Positions 33,929 to 45,609 of a stretch of 64,000 bases of DNA are shown piece by piece. The DNA comes from Miscanthus floridulus. Lineage: Eukaryota > Streptophyta > Magnoliopsida > Poales > Poaceae. The notes under the pieces are model-generated. The model did not search any database. It saw only the letters and a list, made by a program, of their open reading frames with translations, and was not told the DNA's origin. A program made the position numbers and the translations under genes. The stretch covers positions 72,385,533 through 72,449,532 of the forward strand of contig NC_089584.1 of the NCBI RefSeq assembly GCF_019320115.1, read 5' to 3'. Each line of letters begins with the position of its first letter. The first letter of the stretch is position 1.

Positions 33929-36900
33929 GTAACACTCTAGTGTTAAGCTTGTATTTAGCCTTGGCATTGCATGAGTACAAGCATCATTGATCCTTTATGA
34001 GCATGAGCATCTCAAATAATATCTCTATGTTGGCTTATATTGCATGTGTCGTCACTAAATTGCCTTACATATGCTAGGGTTTATATGTAACCAATGTATA
34101 AAATGATTGTGGAACCCTAAGAGTACCTTAAACAGGTTTAGAATATCACATGGAACAACTTTGGTACTCATGACTAAGGCTAGTTTGGTCTCTAAATCAT
34201 AGTCAGTTTAAGTCACCATTTTCAAGTTGTATGTTTGACCTAAGTTGAACTATGTCATAGAGTGTTTTCATGACAGTGCACCCTAAAGTAAAGTTGTAGT
34301 ACTTGATTAGAGCAAGAACTTTTATTTTTGGGTCATGAGCTAACTCAGTGCTTAACATGGTCATTTAGAGCTCACAAAAATCAACAATGTACTTTTCAAA
34401 GTCAAAGTGAGTTTACAGTTTCAATGTGGCTGACTTTGTGATGATTTAACTTCCTAACCTTTGCGGATTAGACCTAGATCACTTAAGCAAAGTTGGAGCT
34501 GATATGTAGATCAGCAACTTTTATTAATAGAATTTTTGCTAACTCGTCGTGGTTTAAAAGTTTGGAGGGATCGTTTTGACGCTGTCAAGTAGGCAAAGGG
34601 TGCTCTGATGGCCGACTCGGCCTGGCCATCGTGGCCGACCATGGGCAGGGCTTGGCCGTCGCATGGCCGCCGCTGGCCGGCGTCGGGCCCCCGTCGCAAC
34701 TGGTTGGCATGTGGTTAAGACGAAGCCGCGCTGCTCATTCCGCACTTGCGCTTGCACTCTCTCCCTTTCCACTGATCTCTCTTGAGCGCACAGCGGGAGC
34801 ACCGAGCGCCACCGCACCACCGCATTGCTCTGCCGTCGCCTAGCGCTCTTGCCACCGCACCATTGCCGCCTCCAGCTAGACTACAGCTTCGCCATCTTCC
34901 TCTCTACCTCCTCGACGCAGTAGCAGGGCCAGGCAAGCCACGGTGAGGGCGAAATCACCGTTCTTGACCTCGCCGGAATCACGGATTCCATGGCCGCCTG
35001 CACGACGAGCTCGCCGCTGCTCGGCTCACTTGCCCCTTCTTCCATCTTCGCGTTAGCGCTAGTTTAGGGTGTGGCCTAGCTTCTGGTATGACCCTACAGC
35101 AAATCGTTGCCTCGCCGGCGCGGAACATGATGGCCAGAGCCTCCGCGTTCTCGCCGCCACACCACCGCGCACGTGGACGGACCTCGTCGGCGTTTCCCAC
35201 CTAACCTAGGTAGTCTCGGTAGGTTCGCATAGTCACCGCGGAGCCCATGCGCTTCTCACCGGGCCTTGCCGTGGCCAATAATGGCTGGTGCACCTCCACG
35301 CAGCACCGCCATGCCGCCATGGCCGGCGACGAGCAAGCTCCGGTACATCCGTGCTTCCACCACCGGTACCAGTCGACGCGGGTGATTGAGTAGAACATGT
35401 TGGTGGGGTTGGTTTCACCTCGAAGCTCGCCGTCGGCGAGCTAGCGCCGGTCAAACTTGCTCCCCCGTTTCGGTTCACTGACATGTGGGTCCGTTGACCC
35501 ATGGGTCCCATGTGTCAGCGACTACAGTTTAGGGTTTTGTTATTTCTTTTCTAGATTTTGGTACTAACTTTGGAAAAATCATATCTAGAGCTAGGAGTGT
35601 CTAATTTTGGTGAACCAAATTTTGTTGGATTCCTCATGAAGTGTAGTATTTTATAAAAATATGAAATGTACTGTTTCTAGTATTTTAAAGGTGAATAAAA
35701 TATAGCTAGATAAATGCTTTTTGAATGTTTGCAATCTTGTAAAATGGATAACTTGAGCTAGGAAAGTGATAAAATTGTGATTCCAATTTTGCTTGTCTTG
35801 TGTTGACATGCTCTAGCTATAAAAAATAATAAACTTGTAGTAGACTTGATTGGAGTAGGGTATTTCTATTTATCTATTAATAAATGGTGTTTTCTAAGGA
35901 AAATTATAGAGATAAAAATAAGTAACATATTGCCATGCAAATTTTTGTACAGTGTTATGGCACTAGGATGAAGCTAAGAAAAATATAAAATCTATTGTTT
36001 GACACTTTTATATAGGGTTAACTATCTTCACTAAAATAAACCTTGCTAGCTTGTCATTTTTGTAAAGGATGTTATACATGTTCAAATAGTATGAAATTTT
36101 TACAGTAGTCTATTGGGAGCACTTGGAAGCTGCTGTAATTTTGTGAGAATTTATTGTGCACATTTGGTATATATTTGTTATTTCACCTAATTATCTAATT
36201 ATATTAATAAAGGCATTTAAATAAATAAATTGTGCTTGACCATGATGTTTTCTATGGTGCTTGTGATACATATGAACTATTGATGTTAGTTGTAAGGCTT
36301 AAAAGCAATTGGTTGTATGCAACTAATTAATTATTGCTTTATAATTCAACTAGATGGCTGCATGTATAGTTTTGGTTGAGTTGATAATTTCATGATGATA
36401 ATGGTCTTTTCTGTAAAACTTATTAATAATAAAGTTGTAGATAACTTACTGATCTACCTTGTGTTAAATTTTCATAGTCATAGGCCTTAGGGTTTAAGAG
36501 GTTTAGCTGTTAGAAGTTTGGTGTCCAAAATTCTTGCTCTCTGGATAGATTTGAATAACTGAATTGTTTGACCTAGATAATTGTTGAATCGCATCAAGGG
36601 TATTAAAAGAAAGTTGTAGATAATTTTATAAGCTTTCAAGAATGTCCACAACCATATTATTTCGATGTATATAACTCTAGTCGGGGTCAAAACAAGTAGT
36701 TATTGTCTTGTAGTCCAGAAAATGATTTACAGAAGTGTTTACTTAAGTAGTAGAGAAGAGATATGCACATACTCAGTAAAATAAGATGCACTTGTTATTA
36801 CTTTAATACCATGCTGTTGAAAACACTTATGGGGATGCATTCATCACATCATATCATATTATACTTGTCATCGTATATGCATTCATGATATCTTATTCCA

Positions 36901-38561
36901 TGCTCATGCATATAGGATCGTCCCAAGAGATAACACTGTTGGAGTTCAACGAAGAAGAGGAAGGGGATCAACAGGAGATGCCCCAAGCCACAGCTCCAGG
37001 AGAAGAGGAGCATACTCCTAAAGATCTCCCTGAGTGCCAGGATCACCGGCCAACCTCTTTCATCAAAGGTAAGCCCCGGAGTATTCTAAGTCTCCCATGT
37101 TTACAAAATACTACTTGAGTCCTTTATGTTTGATGCATTCAGTTATAAGAGTTGATTGAAAACACTTGATGCATGTAACTACCTTGTCCAGATACATATA
37201 CCTTTAACCTTGTGTAGGTCTAGGATCGAATATATGCTTAGCCATGCTTAGATCGATAGAAGTCGGGTGATTTCCTGTCACCTGCGAGATATAGGTGGAT
37301 ACCGAAGCACGATTGGCTATATTTGCCATCATGGAAAAGAACCACGGGCTAATATAAATGGAGGTCAGGCGAAGTCTATGTGTAGGTTAACACATGTGAT
37401 TCTGTCTGTGCCGATTAAGGACTGTATCGTTGTTGGCACTTCTAACAAGATTGAATGCATGCCTATCACTTAGCTGGCCGGATAACTCATTCCGACCGCA
37501 AAGTCGAGTAGCTCAACTCAGGCCAGGCCCCATTCTATAAAAGTGCGCACTCTAGATGGTAGTAAGGATGTGCGGGGAGCTAGCCATGAGCCCAAGGGCA
37601 GGGTAGTCCTGATCGTCCTGGCAGCTAGTTGTCCCTGATTGTGCGGCGCTGGTCAAACCCATGAAATGTGTACCTGAGTTATACCAAAGGTGACCGTTGA
37701 TCTGGTCTGCCTGGGTTTGTGTTAGGAATAAATTTCCAGCTAGTTAAAATCGATTCGAATCGCCGTCTCTCCTGGATAGTGAGAAAATTGGCTAGATCCA
37801 TCATGGTTGTAATTGTATTATGGAATGTGATGGTTCGGATAAATATGGAATTACTACATCGGTTATGGTTACTATTGTATGCTCTTAAATGATATACAAC
37901 ATGTTTGGCATAGGTTAGTTGCTAATCTAGAGATGAATAGCTATAATTAACTTGATGACCAAAGTATAATTGTATAACTGAGTTAATCGCTTTTATGCAA
38001 AATGTTGTCAAGCTACCTCCACTTATAAAGCCTTGCATAATCCTTGGAGTCGCCTTATTTTTTGTTTATGATGGGTAAGTATAGCTAAGTACCTTCTCAT
38101 ACTTAGGGTTTATTCCCATTGTTGTAGATGGTATAGTTTATCACGGCTATTGCAAGAACTGCTTCTATCCCACCGTGGATGAAGAGTGAGCCCTGGGCAG
38201 GCATCTGTTATTAATCCTCCTTATGTGCTTTTGTGGGAGTGTGATCACGAGTTGGCACTGTATCTGAACTATGATGGCAAAAGTTAGCTTTAAACTTTAA
38301 TTTGCTTATGCTACTATTTACCGAACTTGATTTGTAATAACCTTATTTCGTACTCTGATGAATGAACTGTATATGTGAAGTTTATGTAACATGTGACATA
38401 TATGTTGAATCATGTACGATCTTGGTTGTTGTGGATTGTTAATCGAGACCCATCATGGTACTCGATGGACTACCAGGTTTATATGGGCTCAAGTATAAAG
38501 TGCGACTGCTTGCGGGCTACCATTGTACTTGTGCTCTTATAAATTCGTCGATTCTGCGACA
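33928..38561 (+). repeat. 5' LTR of gypsy F
   Basis: The LTR is 4,634 bp, from TGTAACACTCTAGTG to TTCTGCGACA, unusually long and similar in design to the gypsy C LTR (TGTAACACC.CTAGTGTTA). It holds a GC-rich block (about 34600-35520) within AT-rich DNA. The open frames in the GC block run on both strands and have no motif, so they are not called genes. Confidence 0.85.
36885..37118 (+). other. small acidic ORF inside the gypsy F LTR
   Basis: A 77-codon frame with an acidic stretch (EFNEEEEGDQQEM). It is bounded by an acceptor-like TATAG at about 36911-36915 and a donor-like AAAG|GTAAG at about 37068-37076. I recall related sequence recurring in other grass elements of this type. It may be an exon used in a spliced retrotransposon RNA, or a chance frame; expression is unknown. 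Confidence 0.3.
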
Positions 38562-38563
38562 GT

Positions 38564-38575
38564 TGGCATCATAGC
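38564..38575 (+). other. degenerate primer binding site of gypsy F
   Basis: TGGCATCATAGC lies 2 bp after the LTR and differs at two bases from the initiator tRNA-Met complement TGGTATCAGAGC. Confidence 0.75.
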
Positions 38576-39230
38576 AAGATTCAATATTAATTGCCACATG
38601 TGTATTTAAAACAAAGGTTTTTGTTTTCCAAAACCTGTTTCTAGCAACTAATAGCTATATAAATAGGTGTTTGAAACCTAGAGTTGAAATCTAAAGTATG
38701 CCAGTGATCACTTCCTTTATGCCCAATTAAGGACTTTAGGTGGCTAATTAAGTACTAACTTGTGGGTTTTAATTTTTGTCGTCCATACGGCGTGCTATTG
38801 TATAGATGCCATTCACTTGAGTGGTAATGTATAGATCAAATGCCTCTATGCCCAAGGTAAGATGCCAATCATCATTACAAGTGGCATGACCACAAGTTGT
38901 GAGCGTGCGGTCTGTGGGGAGAGTTAGCTTTGATACTAAAGTATATATGTGTCTCATATATATATGCGGAGGTATTTAATTGTGGGTTAGCTTTGATACG
39001 ACTGTGTATGCATATTTATATGTATATAGAGGACGTATTTACTTTTAGGTAGCTTTGATACGGAAGTATATATATGGGTATATATATATATGGAAGTATT
39101 TAGATTACAACCTAGAGCCTAGATTTACATTCTGCATATATAATTGTGGGTTGGGCTGAAATGAAATTCTTGTGCAGGTACACTAACAGCGAAACGTGTA
39201 GCCTGACTAGCTACGCTATATATGAGAGAA
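38576..39230 (+). other. gypsy F leader
   Basis: Non-coding DNA between the PBS and the upstream ORF. It has several near-repeats of TTTGATACG..AGTATATATATG (about 38930-39100), diverged tandem-like copies of 60-70 bp. No coding frame was seen. Confidence 0.5.
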
Positions 39231-40528
39231 CGTATGTATGTCACCATGTACGTCATTAGAAATAATTTTTCCTAAGTTTGTAAGGACGTTCAGAACGTGC
39301 ATGCATCATGATAAATTATTATTCCATACTTGCATTGTTTCTCCCCTTATTAATCTCTTACTCGGTTATGTAACTCTTATACATTATGACTTTGTCTCAT
39401 GAAAGTTGCACATGTTGTTGGTATAGATGGTAGCATCGGCTAGAAGTGAGAGTTTCTTGTTCATGTTTGGAACTCCTGCCCTGCTTTAGAGAGTCTTGCA
39501 CTATGCGGGGTATTACGAACCGCCCCTTTATTACTAGAATGAAGTATACCTAGAGCGACAACCATGGTATGAAGTACGACTGACCATACTAGCTCGTATC
39601 CAAGCACCCTTCTAGTAGGAATGGAAGGCAAAATCTGAAGGAAGAACTCCTTGGGAGGCTGCCCAAGTAGTAGCCTTTGAGGTACTGAGTTAGATTTGTC
39701 AGCAACATAGGGATGAGCTTACCAGTAGTGCCGCTGGTACTTTTCCTCGGGTGGATCCGTCCACAACAGTACGGGCACAGCGCAATAGCAATGCGTTGAT
39801 CCGAGATCAAGATGAGCGGGCAGATAGTTCTAGTCCTACTATGAGCGCCATGTTTGCAGTAATGAAGATGTTCTACACTCGTATGTATGCCACCATGTAC
39901 GTCATTAGAAATAATTTTTCCTAAGTTTGTAAGGACGTTCAGAACGTGCATGCATCATGATAAATTATTATTCCATACTTGCATTGTTTCTCCCCTTATT
40001 AATCTCTTACTCAGTTATGTAACTCTTATACATTATGACTTTGTCTCATGAAAGTTGCACATGTTGTTGGTACAGATGGCAGCATCGGCTAGAAGTGAGA
40101 GTTTCTTGTTCATGTTTGGAACTCCTGCCCTGCTTTAGAGAGTCTTGCACTATGCGGGGTATTACGAACTGCCCCTTTATTACTAGAATGAAGTATACCT
40201 AGAGCAACAACCATGGTATGAAGTATGACTGACCATACTAGCTCATATCCAAGCACCCTTCTAGTAGGAATGGAAGGCAAAATCTGAAGGAAGAACTCCT
40301 TGGGAGGCTGCCCAAGTAGTAGCCTTTGAGGTACTGAGTTAGATTTGTCAGCAACATAGGGATGAGCTTACCGGTAGTGCCGCTGGTACTTTTCCTCGGG
40401 TGGATCCGTCCACAACAGTATGGGCACAACGCAATAGCAATGCGTTGATCCAAGATCAAGATGAGCGGGCAGATAGTTCTAGTCCTACTATGAGTGCCAT
40501 GTTTGCAGTAATGAAGATGTTCTACACT
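39231..40528 (+). repeat. 649-bp tandem duplication in gypsy F
   Basis: 39231-39879 and 39880-40528 are direct copies of 649 bp each, differing at only a few positions. CGT at 40529-40531 matches the start of each unit, giving short junction homology. The duplicated part covers leader sequence and the start of the upstream ORF. Confidence 0.93.
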
Positions 40529-41139
40529 CGTTAGGACACCAGGGACTTCTGGTAGGAGTCCTATACCACTTGCATGAATAAGCTCATGAGAGCCAAAGCT
40601 ACATAGTGTAAGCTAAAGAAGCATGTGCGCAAGCACAAAAATGCATCGAGTGAGGCTCGAGGGAAATTGATCAAGCATATGTAGCTTTGGAAAATCTCCA
40701 CACCCAAATAGAGCAAGTTGATTAGCAGAGAGCTACCGCCCAAGAGGCAAGTGCGGATGATCAAGCAATGTTAGCAGGACTACAGGAGCAGCTGGAGGAT
40801 GCCCGTGCTGAGGCATTCATAGCTACGCGCCAGTGGATCCTAGCAAACAACCGTGCAGCTATGGCAGAAGCAGAACAAGATAGGACCCATGCCTTGAGCA
40901 TCCAGTAGGACCATGTCGAGAGGGACTTGCGCCAGCAGCTTACACAGGCCTAGAATGTAGTAGTTGATCTTCAGCATGAGGTGCATTTTCTGAATAGCAA
41001 ACTGCACCCGATCCTTGATGAGGAAGAAGAAGATCCAGAGATGTTAGTTGAAGATGATGGCTGGGACGAAGAAGAAGTGGAGCTAGAGAATGAGGATGAT
41101 CCTATCTCCAACCTCGATAGCGAGCATACTAAAGATTAG
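39480..41139 (+). pseudogene. upstream ORF remnant of gypsy F
   Basis: A broken plus-strand frame reads RQPWYEVRLTILARIQAPF, then EWKAKSEGRTPWEAAQVVAFEVLS and ICQQHRDELTSS.AGTFPRVDPSTTV. The same stretch repeats in the duplicated unit. It continues into a Glu/Ala/Gln-rich coiled coil (about 40560-40980) and an acidic end (EEEEDPEMLVEDDGWDEEE, about 41020-41075). Several stops break it. The architecture parallels the minus-strand remnant in gypsy C. It lies upstream of gag and shows no gag or pol motif; its role is unknown. Confidence 0.55.
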
Positions 41140-41511
41140 AATCACCTAGTGACTAGTTAAAGCGCTAGATGTATCCCTGCTATTTATGTAATGGACGTGC
41201 AGTTTGAAGTTTGGTATTCATGATTTGTCTTCCATGTAATATTGGCACTCTACATGTTGTTTCACGATGGGTTGAACTTTAATGAAATTCCAGTTTTGTT
41301 TTACTGGTGATTATGACTTGTATGTTAACGCGTTGCAGGCTCAATAAGTGATCAAATTGGTGATGTCATGTTGTGAGAATGAATTATTATGCCTCTATTT
41401 TATTGTATGAATTTAAGATTCTTTCTAGTAATTTTAGTTTGGCATGCTTATATAATTCATCTGCAATCTCTTGACATCATCCAATAATCACTTGTTGTTG
41501 CAACTTTGTAG
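41140..41511 (+). other. spacer between upstream ORF and gag in gypsy F
   Basis: AT-rich DNA with stops in all plus frames. It may be a 3' end or intron in the retrotransposon RNA; nothing further is recognised. Confidence 0.4.
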
Positions 41512-42540
41512 ATGACTTGCACTTGCGCTGGAGCAAGCAGCAGCCAAGATGGAAATGATGGTGACTTACCACCACCATCTGCGAATGAATTTTTTGCACA
41601 ATTCTTGGGTAGTCAGAGAACTATGGAGGAAACCCTATGCCTCATTACGTAGAACACTGCTCACGCCCATTAGCAACAACAGGGGCTTGAGCCAAATCAG
41701 TATAGCTCTTTCAAGGATTTCCTAGACACCAAGCCTCCTATCTTCAAGGTGGCTAAAGAACCGCTCTAGGTGGATGAATGGCTCAACACCATTGAGCAAA
41801 AGTTCCATCTATTGAGGCTCACGGAACATCAGAAGGTAGAATATGCGTCCCATCAGCTGTAGGGACCAGCCAGGATATGGTGGACCCATTTCCTATCCTC
41901 TTTACCTGCCAACGCATAGGTCACATGGGAGCAATTCAAGTTAGCCTTTAGAGGACATCACATTCCCCCAGGGCTAATGCGCATGAAGGTAGCTGAGTTC
42001 ATATGACTCACACAAGGGACCAAGACCCTTACTGAGTACATGCATGCTTTCAACAATTTATCCTGTTATGCCCTAGGTTTCATTGATACAGAAGAAAAGG
42101 AGATTGAAAGCTTCAAGAGAGGTCTTAGCACTAAGCTGATGAAAACTATGACCAAATTGAGGTGCACCACATACAATGAGTTCATCAATGATGCCTTGAC
42201 TCAGGAGAACCAGAACAATCTACATGCTGTAGCAAAGGGCCACAAGAGGGTAGCTGAGGCAGGCGCCTCAGGGTCTTCTAAGTCCAAAGCTCTAGTGGTA
42301 GATAGGCCATAGTTTCAACTACCAGTGCCCAAGTTTAGACCTCCTCCACCAAAAGCCCAGTCCAACCGACCTTAGAAGGTGTATCATAAGGTGTTCACCA
42401 TTGCCTTACCCAAGGGGAATAGAGGGCAAGAAAGCTCCACTAGACCTAGGAGCAATCAGCCATGCTTCAACTATAATCAGTTGGGCCATTTGTCTAAAGA
42501 GTGCCCCCATCCTAACAAGAACAACAATCAAAACTAGGGA
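41512..42540 (+). pseudogene. gag of gypsy F
   Basis: From the ATG at 41512 the frame reads a gypsy gag: FKDFLDTKPPIFKV, then DEWLNTIEQKF, ARIWWTHF, then the open part 42040-42312 with EKEIESFKRGL and YNEFINDALTQE. The zinc knuckle is CFNYNQLGHLSKEC (about 42462-42503), in which the second Cys of CCHC is Tyr. In-frame stops occur at many sites (for example in the first 150 codons and at 42309). Gag would package element RNA; this copy is inactive. Confidence 0.85.
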
Positions 42541-44239
42541 AATTAGAGGCAGGCAAATCCTAAAGCATGTCCTAGATACGTGCATTATACCATTGTTGAA
42601 GAGGTTCCTGTGGGAGAGGTTGTCACCGCTGGTATGTTTCTTATTAACAAACATATCGCCATTGTTTTATTTGATTCTGGAGCTTCTCATTCATTTATGA
42701 GCCAAGCATTTGCATCTAGGAATGATTAGAAAGTAATTGAGGTAAACAAGGGTGGTTATAGTATAAGTTTGGCTGGGGCTACTATGTCTACAAATAAGAT
42801 AGTTAGAGATGTGCTCATCTCTATACAAGAGAGGGAGTACATGATGGATCTGATAGTATTGCTCGAAATATCTATAGATGTGATCTTAGGCATGAAATGC
42901 ATGAGCGATCATGGAGTTCTCATTGACACTAGCACTCGTACAATTATGTTGAGAGAACCAAAGGGAGGTAATGCTTTTCTAGTACCACTTCCCTGAAGTT
43001 TTGATCTTTGAAACTTGTCTTATGCTATCCAAACCACTACCCTTTGGTATATTCTAGTGGTTTGTGAGTTCCCTAATGTATTCCCAGATGAGTTACCAGG
43101 TTTACCACCTGATAGGGATGTGGAATTTAAGATTAAATTAGTGCTAGGTACGACACCTATCTCAAGAAGACCCTATAGGATGCCACCAAATGAGTTAGTT
43201 GAACTTAAAATTTAGTTATAAGAACTATTAGACAAAGGTCTCATTCAACCTAGTTCATCTCCATGGGGATGTCCAACTTTGTTTGTAAAGAAGAAGGACA
43301 AATCTTTGAGAATGTGTGTGGATTATAGGCCACTTAATGTTGTGACCATCAAAAACAAGTATCCTTTACCTTGTATCGATATCTTGTTCGATCAATTGGC
43401 AAAAGCAAAGGTATTCTCCAAGATTGACTTGAGGTCAGGCTATCATTAGATAAAGATCAGGCCAGAGGACATACTTAAAACAACTTTCTCCACTAGGTAC
43501 GGCTTGTACGAGTATTTGGTCATGTCTTTTGGACTAACGAATGCTCTTGGCTACTTTATGTACTTGATGAATTCGGTATTCATGCCCAAGCTTAACAAGT
43601 TTATGGTTATGTTTATCGATGATATCTTGATTTATTTGGAGAATGAAGCAGACCATGCAGAGCATCTATGATTTGTTTTGTCTAGATTAAGGGAACATAA
43701 GTTATATGCCAAGTTTAGCAAGTGTGAATTCTGGTTGAGCAAGGTGCCTTTCTTGGGTCACATCTTATCTAGAGATGGAATATCTGTAGACCCATCTAAA
43801 GTATAAGAGGTCATGGATTGGAAGGCCCCGACTTCGATTCATGAAGTTCAGAGTTTTCTAGGGTTAGTAGGTTATTATGGTCGTTTCATTCTGGATTTCT
43901 CCAAGATAGCTAAGCCCATGACTAGACTACTTTAGAAAGATGAAAAGTTTAGTTGGACACTAGAGTGTGAAGCAGCTTTTCACACCCTAAGGAACCTGTT
44001 AACTATAGCTCCTATTTTAGCACAACCCGACATTGAAAAGCCTTTCGATGTGTTCTGTGATGCATCGGGTATAGGTTTGGGGTGTGTGCTCATGCAAGAA
44101 GGAAGAGTTATTGCCTATGCTTCTCGGCAGTTAGGAAAGCATGAAGTCAATTATCCTACGCACGATTTAGAGCTTGTAGTAGTGGTTCATGCATTGAAGA
44201 TATGGAGACATTATTTGTTGGGCAACATATGTCACATAT
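42541..44239 (+). pseudogene. protease-RT-RNase H of gypsy F, interrupted
   Basis: The frame continues with protease LFDSGASHSFMS (about 42667-42702, catalytic DSG intact). RT follows (about 43060-43680): [34 protein letters not shown] and active site FIDDILIY (about 43612-43640). Connection and RNase H come next (about 43800-44235), with [15 protein letters not shown] and YASRQL. Stops lie near 42730, 43213, 43447, 43669, 43805 and 43935. The reading frame ends at GNICHI where element G inserted (44239/44240). Integrase is not present in the window. Confidence 0.88.
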
Positions 44240-45609
44240 TGTCGGTGTTTCGAGTAAACACCAATGAGTAAATTTGTATTATCACACGTTTGGTCCGGAT
44301 GGTGTGCTAAAAAGACACATGGTTTATACAGGTTAGGGCAGAATGTCCCTACGTCTAGTTTGTGGCTGCAGCTCATGTTATTAGCACTGAAAAGTTCATA
44401 GTATGGGTTATAAACGGGCGAGAGAGGGACAGGTCCCAAGTCTCTGATGGAAAGATTCAATGGGTGCCGAGAGCTCGGTCACTGCTTAGCTATGTGTTCG
44501 AGGTTCGATGCTAGTGGTTCTACTGTGATGCGGTGTGATGTGCGATGTCATGAATCGATGCCCTTAGAGGGGTGCCGTGCTTTCCCTTTTATAGGCCAAG
44601 GGAGAGCATGGGTTACAGATGGGAGAAAAAAGGAAAACAAGAGGCAAAGGAAGTCCTTTAGGGTCACCGGGCCTTCTTTTTCCTCCGTGCAGGCCCTGCT
44701 AACATGGTAGGCAGTGACAGAGATAGCCCCATGCCAAGCGCATGTCTGCTGACCATGATAGGGCTACATCGGGAGCATGTTCGCTGATGATGCCATGTCC
44801 TAGCATTGTCAGTGGGTTGTCATGTCCCATTCTACCCCGATGGGCGGCACGACGAACCAGCATGCTGATCAATGGCCGTACAGGGAGTAGGCAGCACAGT
44901 AACCACACATCCATTACTGTGGATGATGTGAGTTCCCTGGAATTACATGTTGCAGTGATGGGTCATGTTGAGATGTGACCACTCCCTACACGATGCCAGA
45001 AGTTTGACCTTGGGTCACACCTTCTGGACCATAGTGGTTGTCGTGAGCTTCTATAAAGATCCATGCCTGAGGGATCAAGCGAGGTGGAGCTAGCCCTTAG
45101 ACATTAGGCGAGGCAGAGCCAGCCCTCAGATGTCGAGCAAGGCGGAGCCAGCCCTTGGACATCGGGCGAGGTAGAGCCAACCCTTAGATGTCAGGTGAGG
45201 CTGAGCTAGCCTTCAGACGTCGAGCGAGGCAGAGCCAACCCTAAGGGATCGGCCGAGGTGGAGCCATCCCTTAGACATCGAGTGAGGTAGAGCCAGCCCT
45301 CGGACGTCGGGCGAGGCAGAGCCAACCCTTGGGGGTCAGACGAGGAGGAGCCAACCCTCAGGAGTTAGCCAAGGCGAAGCCAACCCTTGGGGGTCAGGCG
45401 AGGTGGAGCCCATAGCCATAGCATCCACTGAGGTGGAGTCAACCCTCGGGGGTCAGACAAGGCAGAGCCCCTGGCCTCGGTGGCCAAACAGGGCAGAGCC
45501 CAGCAAGAGGTGTAGTCGCACTCTTGGTCGCACAGATGACTCAATGTTGATGGTCGTTAGCTCCTCCTCTTAGGGTACCCTAGTATTGGCCCCCGACATT
45601 AGCCCCTGA
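44240..45609 (+). mobile_element. LTR element G, LTR and first internal bases
   Basis: The LTR is 44240-45598, beginning TGTCGGTGTTTCG and ending CCCCCGACA; TGTCGG and CCGACA form the short terminal inverted repeats. The 5 bp before it are CATAT; the matching right copy is absent. It interrupts gypsy F RNase H. After 45598 come TTAGCCCCTGA and then Copia D. No PBS was recognised. Termini and the coiled-coil ORF beyond Copia D suggest a gypsy-type, possibly non-autonomous element. Confidence 0.65.
45082..45500. repeat. 29-bp minisatellite in the LTR of element G
   Basis: About 13 imperfect units on the pattern AGGCGGAGCCAGCCCTTGG followed by about 10 variable bases. Units diverge more toward the right end, where they become irregular. 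Confidence 0.85.

Larger units (their letters stand above)
33928..44239 (+). mobile_element. Gypsy F: long-LTR Ty3/gypsy element, 3' part missing
   Basis: This element is inserted in the hydrolase paralogue. The 5' LTR is 33928-38561, followed by a degenerate tRNA-Met PBS, an extra upstream ORF, gag, protease, RT and the start of RNase H. Element G interrupts it at 44240 inside RNase H. Integrase, the 3' LTR and the right target duplication are not in the window, because the sequence switches to the large duplication at 56016. The order protease-RT-RNase H, FIDDIL and the LTR start TGTAACAC place it in Ty3/gypsy, RIRE3/Retrosat/Tekay-like. Confidence 0.87.

Noticed and set aside
34554..35511. 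Open frames in the GC-rich block of the gypsy F LTR
   Set aside because: Frames on both strands, Ala/Arg/Pro-rich, without motifs; explained by GC composition.
45061..45500. Possible CRISPR-like array
   Set aside because: Units are contiguous 29-bp minisatellite repeats without spacers, in a plant LTR.
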